Assembly: GCA_963775875.1 (NCBI GenBank)
Contig: CAVZKP010000025.1
Span: 1-64,000, forward strand
Source of the DNA: AP-15 sp963775875
GTDB taxonomy: Bacteria > Pseudomonadota > Alphaproteobacteria > ATCC43930 > CGMCC-115725
Direction of reading: 5' to 3'
Length of the DNA stretch: 64,000 nucleotides
Positions 26,502 to 35,727 of this stretch are shown piece after piece. The notes under the pieces are model-generated. The model made no database searches and was not told the origin of the DNA. It saw only the letters and a program-made list of their open reading frames with translations. The first letter of the stretch is position 1. Each line of letters opens with the position of its first letter. The position numbers and the translations under genes are program-made.

Positions 26502-27501
26502 CCGCTCCGGCCGCCCACCCGAAAACGCTTTCAACGATTTCCCGGAAGCCTGCCTCGCCGTCGGCCAAATCCGGGCCGGCAATTTCGCGCGCCACGTGCT
26601 CCATCCATGTCACCGACTTGAACCATCCCGCCCTCCGCGTACTCGCTGCCCTCCCGAGAATTTCGCGGCTCGCAGGCGAAAGCTCGTCGCGGAAAAGCTC
26701 AAATCGGATGGCTTGCAGACTGCCATTGCCGTCGGACACCGATCCGATGTGCGCGTCGATGCGGTCCTCGCCATGCAATTCGACCGCGTAGTCGAGCAGC
26801 GCCCCAATGGCGGAGCCGGTCAAGCTCAGAAACAGCTCGCCTTCTAGTGTACGACCATCCCGCCATTTGAAGACCTTACCGCCGCTGGCCTCGAATGCCT
26901 GTTCGACAGTTTCGGTCGGCTTCGCATCGTCGTCACGCAACACCGCGCTTCGATACCCGAGCCCATGCAGTGCCCCGGCGCGCATAAATGGCTTGTCGGC
27001 GTCACCCCCACCGTTATCCACGAGCGCAACTCCTAGGCTGCCGATCGAGGCCTCGCCGTTGGCGACTCGGAATTGATCGAAACCGCGCAACAAACCAACT
27101 TCGCTCGCGCCTTCGCAGACGATCACGGACGAAGCAAGAAACGCATCCGGGAAGAGGCGAATGGTGCTTTGGATGTCGTTCTGGTTGCCAACAATCCGGA
27201 CCTGATGCCGATCGCCGTCCCGGCCCATAACGAAAAGCTGGCTGCCAGAAAGCTCGCGCAGCGCGACCGGCGAATGGGTTGTCATGAACGCTTGCAACGG
27301 AGGCTGCTGTTCCTTGGCGCCAAGAGCCCCGAGGAGCCGAATGATACGATGTGGTTCGAGGCCGTGCTCTAGCTCATCGACGAGAATAATGGTCGCCCGC
27401 GCCGAGGCCTTGCGCTGGAGACCTGCGATTAACAGCCGGGCCGAGCCTAGCCCGAGGCCGCGTAGCGGCACGCCGATTTCGTCACGCAGGGAAATAACCA
27501 A
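26494..27501 (-). pseudogene. OLD-family ATPase/TOPRIM nuclease, N-terminal half missing (GajA-like)
   Basis: The retained part begins near the ABC signature (GVPLRGLGLGSARLLIAGL). It continues with Walker B TIILVDELEHGLEPHRIIR and the H-loop LQAFMTTHSPVALRELSG. A TOPRIM domain follows: VIVCEGASEVGLLRGFDQF, ALVDNGGGDADKPFM, YRSAVLRDDDAKPTE. These give the E...D...DxD arrangement of OLD nucleases. No Walker A is present, and upstream of 27501 the frame turns into unrelated Arg/Pro-rich sequence, so about 250 residues were lost. A TOPRIM-only product could in principle be made from a start near 27501, but a full GajA could not. Confidence 0.7.
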
Positions 27502-28145
27502 CGTGGCATTCTGACGGCGCGCGGCGGCCGGTGGTACGCTACGACAGTGCGCAACACGCTCGCACGGGCAGAGACGGATGCCAGACCGTCTTAGTTTGGG
27601 CTGCTCGGGAGCAGCGCCGGGGTGGGGGTTTCCTTTTCCAGGCGAGCCACCCCGGCAACCACCATCGCTCTCACACCGAGATTTTTTCGTTCTGTCAGAG
27701 GTTTGAAAACGGCCGATCTTTGATCCCGAATTCAGACATTCAAGATGGGCGCCATCGCTGAGGAAGCTCGGGGCTCGGAGAATAAAACCCTATATTCAAT
27801 TCATTTTTGGTGTTCATCGTGTTCCCGATGTTCTTGCCCGTTGCCGGCGGCGGATTCCCTTTGGGTTCTGCCACCTAACCGAACGGGAACACCGTCGCCG
27901 GGAACGTGTTCCGGTGTTTCGATCGCGGGCCATAAGATGCGCGTTTTGATATTTGGGGATATTTAATCAAGTTTCAGAGATCGCCCGGTGCGTGGCGAAC
28001 CGCTTGGAGCGGGTAACACCCAGAACACCTTTGCTGCTTGCAGGTGTTCCTTCTCCGCGAAGTCCAAATTGACGGCTTACGCGATGCGGTAGGAGTAAAA
28101 GGAACACGAGGAACACCGAGAACACCTTGCTTTGCGCGCAGCCTC
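27502..28145. other. Non-coding junction region holding iteron-like repeats
   Basis: No supported gene. Open frames here are short and low in quality. The left part borders the truncated OLD gene. The rest carries the GAACAC/GTGTTC repeats described separately, which explain the odd VFSVFLVF-type translation of the minus strand. Confidence 0.5.
27809..28126. repeat. Iteron-like GGAACACC / GGTGTTCC repeats
   Basis: Three 9-bp units in tandem, AGGAACACG, AGGAACACC and GAGAACACC, occupy 28100-28126. Single or inverted copies occur at 27809 (GGTGTTC), 27819 (GTGTTCCC), 27885 (GGGAACACC), 27901 (GGAACGTGTTCC), 28022 (AGAACACC) and 28042 (AGGTGTTCC). The cluster lies directly beyond the stop of the DUF927 primase-helicase gene, a common place for an origin or initiator-binding field in integrated elements. 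Origin function is inferred. Confidence 0.5.
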
Positions 28146-30839
28146 TCACAAAAGGTTCGAATCGCCATCCTCAGTCTCGGCGCCGATTATCTCGCCAGCC
28201 TCGATAGGCGTGTCGGGCTCCCCGATGATCGCGGCGCGCAAGTGATAGACCCGCATCTTCTTGTAACCCGGTATTGTCATTGACCTGGAATGCTTGCCTT
28301 CCGAGCCGGGCACCAATAAGCCTCGTTCGGCGAGAGCCTTGGCAATCTGGCTCGGGTCATGGCCTTTGCAGACCTCTTGCCGCCAGACTTCCGGCAGCAC
28401 GAGGTATTCCCAGGCGCCATTGTCTTCGGAGCGCTTGAAGCCGGCACGAGAGATGATGCGCTGCTCCGGCGCTGCTCCGGAGATCTCGAAACGGGCGCTG
28501 CCATGCTGCTCGATGAAAGCACGGACTTGGGCAATGCCTGTCTCCTCCTCCCGCATACCGACCCCGCCGCGGCGATCGAGCCAGGCACGAAAACACAATC
28601 CGACGCCCCAATCCGCATCTCCCGGCTTCCACCCGGTGACGCCATAGCGGGTCGCAAGCTCGCCAGCGGTGGCGACCAACGCAAACCTGCCGGCGACTGA
28701 GAACACCTGGCCGGAGGCGCCTTTGGGCACGTACTGTTCGATAAATGCGCGGCGCCGATCCTGTAGCGCGCCCAACAGCATGTCGCGGCTGGCGGCTATC
28801 TCTGTGGTGAGCGCGGCCAGAAAGGCACGGATCGGGGTGCCGTATAAACGCGTTGTGGCGTCCCGCAGGGCTCGTACCAGCGCTTCGGCGCTAGGCTCGT
28901 CGTGAAGGTCATCGAACACTCCCAGGCCGTTTTCGAGATCGGCAGGCAAATCTACAAGACGCACTTCCTGACCCGCCTTCGCGCGCCGACCGGCTTCCTG
29001 CGCCAGATCCGCGAGCGAGGTTTCGCCGGTCGACAGGATGAAGGTGCGCCAGTACAGCACGGGGCGTGCATTGCCCTCCCGCCCGGCGCGACCTTTGCCG
29101 GCACCGTTCGCCAGCATGTAGGCCACATCGCCGGCCTCGCGCGGGTCGATCTGTCCAAGCTCGTCGAGCGCTAACAGGGCGTCGCAGTGCGCCGCAGCCG
29201 TTCCTTCCAAGCCGTTCGCGGTTGCACGCCATTGGCGCATGTATCCGAGCGGCTCGCTATCGCCGCCCCATACGCTTCCGGCAATACGGAGCGCTGTTGT
29301 CTTGCCGATCTGCGAGCCGCCTTTGAAGTTGATGCCACCCGATTGTTCGCCCGTGAGCATCAGCAACGGCGCTGCGAAAGCGGCGGATGCCGCGAGCAAG
29401 AGCCGGGTGTTCCCAATGCAGTACCGCCCGATCGCGCTCTGCCACTCGGCGAGTAAGCCTGCCTGGTTGAACTTGTGCTCGACGCCGCCGGCGCCTTGCA
29501 ACAGCACCCGCTCGCCAGCATCGCCATACACGGCATCCGGCAAAACAAAGACGTCCCGGTTGGCCACGCGATGCCAGCCGACGCGAGCGACGCAGCGTGC
29601 CGTTGCATCGGGAACGATCGCTGTCAGGAATCTGAGAAGCGCTTGCCGCGCCGGCGGGTCGGGGGCGACGTATAAGCCGCGATCAAGCAGATATTCCCGG
29701 ATCGCAACGCCATCGCCGGCAAGCATCGCGCGCGGCATCGGCCATTCATGCAGTCGGCCGTCGCCGTCGCGCCAAGTGAGAAGCATGCCCCAATTCTCAC
29801 CATGGTCATCTCGCGTGCGCGCTAAAGCGTTGAGCGGGCTGCAAACGTGGACACGGCTCTTATTGGCATCTGCCGGCTGCCACCATAGGCCGTCCGGCCG
29901 CTGCTCGAATTGACGCGCCAACATGACCGTGGTGGCGTCTTGTTGCGCGTGATTGGCAGAAATGTCCGATCCTCCGGCGCCTGCCGGCGTGGCCGGCAAG
30001 TCTAAGGGGGCGGCGGCCGTCGCAAATTCTTCGAGGCGCTCGCGTGTGCCGCCGGCGGAGATCCAATCACTAACATCCCCCTTCGGTGGCAATCCCTGCA
30101 ACTGCACAATGCGGACCGATGCCGCGATGCCCGCGATAGAGGCCGCGATCGTCTTGGCGTGCGCCCGTCCTGCACCGTCATTGTCCGGCAAGATGACGAC
30201 ATCGAAGCCCGCGAGATAGCGCGTGTATTCGGTACGCCATTTGCTGCGGTTGCCCGGCTTTGTGGCGCCTCCGGGGCTGGTGGTGGCGATGAGGCCGAGA
30301 TTGCGGAGATTATCGACATCCTTTTCACCTTCCGCGACGTACACCCGACTCCCTGAGGGCGCGGCTATCAGCTCGGGAAGTTGATAGAGGACAGGGCGGA
30401 GCCCCTTGATGTTCCAAATCCATTGGCCGTCTGGCCCCGGTCGTCTCTGCCGAAAATCCTTTGGCTCGAAACGGACCACCTGAAAGAGAATCGCGCCGCG
30501 CTCGTCGAGGTAATCGTATGTCGCGGCGATGTGACCGCGCGGGGCTCGGTTCGGCCGTCCGTCAGTGTCTATCCCAAGCTCGTCCCGGAGCCATTGCGTT
30601 GCCGCGGGCTTCTCCATGCCGCCCTTGACCCGCAACAGATCCCAGGCGCCACCTCCGATCTCGTTCTCGTGGTCGAACCATGTGCCTGCTTTCGGCCCAG
30701 CAGTTTCGACCGCGACACTTCCATTCCTCCCAAATCTAAGTTGAGCGGAGGTGGAAAGCCGTTGGTTCGGGTCGCCCAAGAGTTGGCGGGCAATGTCGGC
30801 GATCCGGTCCAACAGGATTTGCTTCTCCCGCATGGCCAT
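28146..30839 (-). CDS. TOPRIM primase + DUF927 helicase-type replication protein
   Basis: An intact 897-residue protein. The N-terminus has a small primase-type region (AGTWFDHENEIGGGAWDLL) and a TOPRIM fold, SRVYVAEGEKDVDNLRNLG and FDVVILPDNDGAGRAHAKT, around residues 165-250. DUF927 begins with HVCSPLNALARTRDDHGENW. The ATPase part has the P-loop NFKGGSQIGKTTALRIAGS (about residue 520) and CDALLALDELGQIDPREAG (Walker B). The C-terminus contains a possible DNA-binding part (WRQEVCKGHDPSQIAKALAE). Such proteins replicate phage-like or integrative elements. It lies 28 bases downstream of the AlpA-like gene, in one operon. Confidence 0.85.
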   Translation of the reverse strand: MAMREKQILLDRIADIARQLLGDPNQRLSTSAQLRFGRNGSVAVETAGPKAGTWFDHENEIGGGAWDLLRVKGGMEKPAATQWLRDELGIDTDGRPNRAPRGHIAATYDYLDERGAILFQVVRFEPKDFRQRRPGPDGQWIWNIKGLRPVLYQLPELIAAPSGSRVYVAEGEKDVDNLRNLGLIATTSPGGATKPGNRSKWRTEYTRYLAGFDVVILPDNDGAGRAHAKTIAASIAGIAASVRIVQLQGLPPKGDVSDWISAGGTRERLEEFATAAAPLDLPATPAGAGGSDISANHAQQDATTVMLARQFEQRPDGLWWQPADANKSRVHVCSPLNALARTRDDHGENWGMLLTWRDGDGRLHEWPMPRAMLAGDGVAIREYLLDRGLYVAPDPPARQALLRFLTAIVPDATARCVARVGWHRVANRDVFVLPDAVYGDAGERVLLQGAGGVEHKFNQAGLLAEWQSAIGRYCIGNTRLLLAASAAFAAPLLMLTGEQSGGINFKGGSQIGKTTALRIAGSVWGGDSEPLGYMRQWRATANGLEGTAAAHCDALLALDELGQIDPREAGDVAYMLANGAGKGRAGREGNARPVLYWRTFILSTGETSLADLAQEAGRRAKAGQEVRLVDLPADLENGLGVFDDLHDEPSAEALVRALRDATTRLYGTPIRAFLAALTTEIAASRDMLLGALQDRRRAFIEQYVPKGASGQVFSVAGRFALVATAGELATRYGVTGWKPGDADWGVGLCFRAWLDRRGGVGMREEETGIAQVRAFIEQHGSARFEISGAAPEQRIISRAGFKRSEDNGAWEYLVLPEVWRQEVCKGHDPSQIAKALAERGLLVPGSEGKHSRSMTIPGYKKMRVYHLRAAIIGEPDTPIEAGEIIGAETEDGDSNLL

Positions 30840-30866
30840 ACACGCGCGAGATGTCAGATGCCCGTC

Positions 30867-31109
30867 TCACGATGCTTTCTGCGGTCCCTTGCGCTCTGCC
30901 GTTTCTGTCGGGCGGCGTGGCTCGGCAAAACGCGCCGCGGGCCTCGACGCGAGCCAAGCGAGGCCATGGTCTATATCGATCAAGGTCCGTGCCCCGAGCT
31001 TGATCGCCCGGAGATCACCGCGCCCGAGCGCCTCGTAAGTCGCCGTACGCGACATGCCGGACATGGTGCACCAGGCCAGGATCGGCGCGTAACGTGGAGT
31101 TGCTGACAT
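30867..31109 (-). CDS. AlpA/excisionase-like small HTH protein
   Basis: Start at MSATPRYAPILAWCTMSGMS. Two residues later the helix-turn-helix unit reads SRTATYEALGRGDLRAIKLG followed by ARTLIDIDHGLAWLASRPA, the winged-HTH layout of MerR-like excisionase/AlpA proteins that bind element ends or promoters. The basic tail (AEPRRPTETAERKGPQKAS) may extend DNA contact. Immediately upstream of the DUF927 gene and on the same strand as the integrase, so it probably controls excision or the replication operon. Confidence 0.7.
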   Translation of the reverse strand: MSATPRYAPILAWCTMSGMSRTATYEALGRGDLRAIKLGARTLIDIDHGLAWLASRPAARFAEPRRPTETAERKGPQKAS

Positions 31110-31208
31110 TTGGTATCCCCCCGCATGCAATTGCGTTCGGGAGGACGATCAACTGGCGTTCACCGCAGCCAAAGGAAAAGAGTAGGATTTTATTGGAGCA
31201 AGTAGGAC

Positions 31209-32618
31209 TTAGTTTTGCGTGCCGCGCTCGCCTGCAAACCGCCGCGCGAGACGCCTTGCGCGGTTTTCCTCAGATCCGGCGCCTCCGATACGATCGGCAG
31301 CCGCGAGCTTCATCGCTGCTGCTGTGCGAGAAAGGTGCTCGTCCCGTATCAACTGCTCAAGTTCGGGATACAGGGCACGGTCGCTGTCGCCATATCGGTC
31401 GACTGTTCCGGGCTTCGGCCCGCGCCGGCGAGTGGCAGCTCGTTCCCGAGTGGCGGCGGGTCCTCTAAGCGAATCCGATGATGGCTGGGCAGGGTCGGGT
31501 ACCGACGAACGGCTGAATTCGGATGTCGGCCATTTGGCCATCACGTCACCCGGCGAGAATTCGATATCGGCCCAAGTCAGCCTACAGAGAGATTTTGAAC
31601 GCAGCTCGACAAGTATATCTGATTGGTCGAGATCCTGTTCCACGGCAGCGCTGTACTGCTCGCCAGCGGCCGGGCGAGGCCGCGCGAAAAAGGTGAGATC
31701 CGGCCACTCTTCCGGCGTTATCTGTTCCGGCCAAGGTTCCAACGTGCTGTTGCGATCCGAGAACCAGACGAAATTCGGATCGAAGTGGGAGATCGGCAAA
31801 GCCCGGCTAATGGCGTAGACACGCCGCTTCCCGCGCGCTGCAATTTCACCGCCGGCGCATGCAGCTTCCAAGGCTACCAGGATCTCCTGCAGCGTGGTGG
31901 CCGAGTTAGCGCGCCTTATCCATGCGCCGACTTGGGCAAGCGGCCACCAATTCCCGTCGCGTTTTTGAATAGGGACGAGCACCGCCGGAAATCGGCTGTC
32001 GCCGAAAACAAGCTCAGACTTCAGCGGGTCAAGATTTTCACGGGACAGACCCTCGATATCGGCCTTTCGCAATCGCAGCGGATCGTCTGGGTGACGATAC
32101 CTGAGCTCGACCACGCCCGACGAACAGCCGCGCATTACCTCGACAAATGCACGCTCGTGTTCAGCCGGTGCAAGGATCGGTCGCGATGGGTCAGGTGGCA
32201 ACCAAGTCCATTGTGCGGGACGATGGGGACCGCAGTCGGCCCGCGTTTGGAGCCGGCGCCCCGGTGTCGGCATCGTCGCCAAACCTCGGCCGGAGAGTTT
32301 TTCGACGGCTTCCGCGATTGTCATCGCGGCGGCATATCGCGGGCCAGATGCCAGATCCGAGCTACTCGTTCCGGATGCCAGATCCGAGCTGCTCGTTCCG
32401 GGCGAGCCCACTTGCAAACCCGCCGCTTCGGCGTCGCGATCCATCCAGTAAGCCGTACCGCCGTCGGGAAGCTGGACTGGTTTCCCGTCGAGGCGCGCGC
32501 GCTCCTGGAACGAGAGCGTCGCCGGATCTGGGTGTCCGGGTGCGGTTCCGGTGAGTTCGGCAAGCGGGTCGTAGTCATCCTCGCGGTCGTAAGGATTGTA
32601 TTCTGATCGATAAGGCAT
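31209..32618 (-). CDS. Element protein of unknown function with a 9-residue tandem repeat
   Basis: An intact 469-residue protein between integrase and the AlpA-like gene. The N-terminal third holds GTSSSDLAS repeated twice in tandem, encoded by two 27-bp copies with one difference (32347-32400). The middle is neutral (FVEVMRGCSSGVVELRYRH, FPAVLVPIQKRDGNWWPLAQ). The C-terminus after a RRRGPKPGT linker is basic and helical (DRALYPELEQLIRDEHLSRT, ENRARRLARRFAGERG), suggesting DNA binding. Position suggests a core element gene. Family not recognised. Confidence 0.6.
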   Translation of the reverse strand: MPYRSEYNPYDREDDYDPLAELTGTAPGHPDPATLSFQERARLDGKPVQLPDGGTAYWMDRDAEAAGLQVGSPGTSSSDLASGTSSSDLASGPRYAAAMTIAEAVEKLSGRGLATMPTPGRRLQTRADCGPHRPAQWTWLPPDPSRPILAPAEHERAFVEVMRGCSSGVVELRYRHPDDPLRLRKADIEGLSRENLDPLKSELVFGDSRFPAVLVPIQKRDGNWWPLAQVGAWIRRANSATTLQEILVALEAACAGGEIAARGKRRVYAISRALPISHFDPNFVWFSDRNSTLEPWPEQITPEEWPDLTFFARPRPAAGEQYSAAVEQDLDQSDILVELRSKSLCRLTWADIEFSPGDVMAKWPTSEFSRSSVPDPAQPSSDSLRGPAATRERAATRRRGPKPGTVDRYGDSDRALYPELEQLIRDEHLSRTAAAMKLAAADRIGGAGSEENRARRLARRFAGERGTQN

Positions 32619-32818
32619 GCCTGGGTCTCCGGGAAGCTTTGCAAACTTGGAGAGAGCTTCCGAAATTGGTTGTCGTTGCAGAGACCGAAGTTACGCTATC
32701 CCAGTCCGAGGGTGACCGAGTGCGTCCCATTGGTTGGACGGAATACCGGTTTGAGTTGACGGTTCAGCCTAGAACCTCGGTATGAGGACCGAATCGCCTC
32801 GCTGCGCGATTACAGCGA

Positions 32819-34111
32819 TTAGCTCGCCAGATTGAGCGCTGCGAGGTTACTGCGCTCGACGATGCCCAGCTTCGGCATCGATGCCCGGATGGTATCGGCG
32901 ACGTAGCTGGGCATGAGGTGGGCGTAGTGGCGCTCGGTCATCCGTGTGTCGGCATGCCCGAGGTTGGCGGCTATCACCGGGAGCGGGGCGCCTCCGCGCA
33001 ACAGCATCGTCGCGTATGTATGCCGCAGGACGTGAAATGAGGCTGCCGGCTCGATCTTCGCCATTGAGCACGCATCACGCAGGCGTCGGTGCTGATGGGA
33101 GCGGCCCCATGGCGCGCCGTCAGACTTCGGGAACACGAGCGCCGAGCCGAGCTTCCCGGCGGTATGTGCCGCGAACAGCGCGGTCCCATCCTCGGTCAGG
33201 ACGACATGCCGGGCGCGGCCCCCTTTCGAAGCTCGTACTGTGATCGTCCCGGCGCTGTGGTCGAAATCAGGGACGCGAAAGGCGGCGATCTCGCCATACC
33301 GACAGCCGGTCAGCAAGGCCGCTTGCACGAGCGGCCTGAAAGCCGGATCTGTGGTGTTGACGAGCCGCTGCGCCTCGGCGAGCGTGAGATAGCGGATTTT
33401 CGGCGCATCCGCTTCCCGGAACGGCTTGACCCGGCGCCACGCATCATCCGAAGCGATCTTGCTCTCGCGAAAGGCATGATTGAGCGCGGCCTTTAGGATG
33501 GTGAGCACCCGGTTGGCTGTGGCTCGCCGCCGCCGAACCATCTCCGGATCTGCCGCATCCAACTCGCGAACCCGCTGTGTCGCCGCTCCGGGCGCGGTCC
33601 GGAGGCGCGGCGGCGCCTCGGCGAGCCCGGCGTGCCACGCGCCGATCAGCCGCGCCGTCAGCTCGTTTACCGGCTTGTCGCCAAGGCGCGGCCGGACGAA
33701 GGCCTCAACGACGATTTCCGTGTTGCGGGCGGCCTTACCACCACGGCGCCGGTAATCTGCGAGATAATCATCGAGCGCCGATGCGACCGTATACGGCCCG
33801 CTCGGCTCCTCGTCCTCAGCGTCGTCGCGGTCGGCCCGCGGAAACCAGGCGCGCGCAAATTCCTGCGCCTGCGCATAAGAGAGGGCGAGCTTCCCATCAG
33901 CAGCGAATACGTCGTCGGCTGGCCCGATCGTGGCCTCCTTTCGCACGGTGCCGCGGACCAGCTTCGCCACCCAGACGCCGCCTTTCGACCCCTTCCGGTA
34001 GCCGAAGGCGCAACCCGGCGACAGGGAGACCCAATACACCGAGCGCTGGACCGGGAGCCGCGCCCGCGCTGACGGGGTATCGATCTTGTAATTGCGGACC
34101 GTGCGCGGCAT
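32819..34111 (-). CDS. int: Tyrosine integrase of the element
   Basis: ATG at 34111 has GGAAGGGGACG before it, preferred over the longer frame. An arm/core-binding region (GPYTVASALDDYLADYRRRG, ANRVLTILKAALNHAFRESK) precedes the catalytic domain. The active-site set is visible: Arg in LLTGCRYGEIAAFRVPD, HxLRH in SFHVLRHTYATMLLRG, and the tyrosine in DTRMTERHYAHLMP. About 430 residues, normal for integrases of tRNA-inserted elements. The tRNA-Glu fragment lies 158 bases upstream of the start, so this enzyme very likely placed the element there. Confidence 0.9.
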   Translation of the reverse strand: MPRTVRNYKIDTPSARARLPVQRSVYWVSLSPGCAFGYRKGSKGGVWVAKLVRGTVRKEATIGPADDVFAADGKLALSYAQAQEFARAWFPRADRDDAEDEEPSGPYTVASALDDYLADYRRRGGKAARNTEIVVEAFVRPRLGDKPVNELTARLIGAWHAGLAEAPPRLRTAPGAATQRVRELDAADPEMVRRRRATANRVLTILKAALNHAFRESKIASDDAWRRVKPFREADAPKIRYLTLAEAQRLVNTTDPAFRPLVQAALLTGCRYGEIAAFRVPDFDHSAGTITVRASKGGRARHVVLTEDGTALFAAHTAGKLGSALVFPKSDGAPWGRSHQHRRLRDACSMAKIEPAASFHVLRHTYATMLLRGGAPLPVIAANLGHADTRMTERHYAHLMPSYVADTIRASMPKLGIVERSNLAALNLAS

Positions 34112-34268
34112 CGTCCCCTTCCCGCTTCTCACACAACGTCTCACAGATTTCCCACAAAGATGTAGGCGAACGGAGCGGGATGCGCAAGGACGCTAGTACT
34201 GGATTATGGCTGATCTGTTAGGCTTTCTGGCATCCACCCATGTCCGTCACCGTTCAGGTTGCTACCCT

Positions 34269-34312
34269 CTCTCACGGCGGCAACACCGGTTCGAATCCGG
34301 TAGGGGACGCCA
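34269..34312 (+). repeat. tRNA-Glu 3' half: probable attR of the integrated element
   Basis: CTCTCACGGCGGCAAC is followed by the T-arm GGTTCGAATCCGGT and the acceptor strand AGGGGACGCCA. It reads as the anticodon-loop to 3'-CCA part of alphaproteobacterial tRNA-Glu (CTC-type anticodon loop). The 5' half (expected to start GTCCCCT) is absent: sequence upstream of 34269 is unrelated. A 3'-half duplicate next to an integrase is the standard product of integration into a tRNA 3' end. The complete tRNA should sit at the element's other end, left of the window. Confidence 0.75.
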
Positions 34313-34779
34313 CTCATTTCAATGATTTAGATCCTCACCCGCACGTGGTGTCCAACATCTGTCCAATATACGTGGATAAATCGCCGTAGGCTGTGATGGT
34401 CCCGCTTGGTCACCGCGGGTCCGGTCGGTCGCAAGATCCATTAACTTTATGGCCGCCTCTCGCTGCTGAACAGCACCGGAGGCCCCGAAATCTGCCTTTT
34501 ACCGTCACGAGAAAGTCCTGCGTTGCGCTCCTCAAGATCGAAGGAAACCCACAAGATAGCTAAGGCCGAGATCGGCGGCCCCGACGAAGGGATCACATTC
34601 AGCCCCTACGATCTCCCGGTTTTCGTCCGTGCCGACTCGATATCCTGCGGATCGACCGCGACACGCTCACGAAGGTGGCCAGCTGAGCGCGACCGGAACG
34701 TCCGGCTTGGATGCGCCGGACCACGCCCTGGCGAGCCTCCGAGGTAGAATGGAGGCCGATCGAGCGGAGGAGACATGCC
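34313..34779. other. Presumed chromosomal flank, no supported gene
   Basis: No convincing frame. The last 20 bases hold the ribosome-binding region (GCGGAGGAG) of the dehydrogenase at 34780. Confidence 0.4.
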
Positions 34780-35620
34780 ATGAGCAAGACGCAAAGAGTG
34801 GCGATCGTGACCGGGGCGGCGGGCGGTATCGGCCGGGCCATGGTGCGGAGCTTGCTGGCGGCGGGCATCCGGGTCGCCGGCGTCGATCGCGACCGTGATC
34901 CGCTGGGGGCGCTTGCGGCGAGCGCGCGCGAGCAGGGAAAGACAGACGAGCTCCTCACCATCCAGACCGATCTGACATCGGATACGGCCGCCGACGAGAT
35001 CACCGGAGCGACACGCGCCCGGTTTGGCCGGATCGATATCCTGGTCAACAATGCCGGGATCGGCCCCGGTGCGATCCGGCCTGACAGCTGGCAGCGCCCG
35101 CTCAAATTCTGGGAGATCACGCCCGATCAGTGGCGCCGCTTTGTCGCGGTCCATACGACGGCGCCGTTGGCGCTGACCAACGCGGTGGTGCCCGAGATGA
35201 TGCGCCAGGGCTGGGGCCGGATCGTCAATGTTACGACCAGCCTCGGCACAATGTTGATCGCCGGCTCACCCGACCTACGGCCCGTCCAAGGCCGCACTCG
35301 AAGCGCTCAGCGCGATTATGGCGAAGGATCTCGACGGCACCGGAGTGACCGTCAACGTCTTGGTTCCGGGCGGGATCACCAACACGCCGATGATCTCCGA
35401 CGAAGCGGGGTTCGAGCGCGCCGCGATGATCCAGCCGGAAGTGATGGCGCCGCCGCTGGTCTGGCTCGTCTCCGATGCCGCCGGCAATGTGACCGGTCGG
35501 CGGTTTCTCGGCATCCATTGGGACCCAGCGCTGCCGCCTGAACAAGCGGCCGAGAAGGCCGGCGCGCCCGTCGCCTGGACCAGCATCGCGACGATGCCGA
35601 TCCGGCCGAGCCAAAGCTAG
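34780..35620 (+). pseudogene. SDR-family oxidoreductase, one-base indel
   Basis: GGAGGAGACATGCC precedes ATG. MSKTQRVAIVTGAAGGIGRA holds the TGxxxGxG cofactor site, and ILVNNAGIGPGAIRPDSWQR the NNAG motif. After WGRIVNVTTSLGTMLIAGS the frame shifts at ~35275, and the other frame gives the catalytic YGPSKAALEALSAIMAKDLD, then VTVNVLVPGGITNTPMISDE and a normal end. All classical SDR elements are present except reading continuity. Substrate unknown. It starts a run of catabolic genes to the right of the att site. Confidence 0.8.
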
Positions 35621-35727
35621 CCGGTCGGGGGAGCAGACCTTATCGTCGACGTTTTCCGGGCCAAACGGGTGTACCCGTTCCTCGCGACCCCGGCCTGATG
35701 GCCAGAGGAAGGGCGTCGGTATTTCGG

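Noticed and set aside
27531..27761. 76-codon plus-strand ORF upstream of the truncated OLD gene
   Set aside because: No family, no ribosome-binding site, and it covers a probable recombination junction. It could be real but cannot be supported.
28100..28126. Tandem short repeats as a CRISPR array
   Set aside because: Units are 9 bp without spacers and no cas gene is present. No CRISPR array was seen anywhere in the window.
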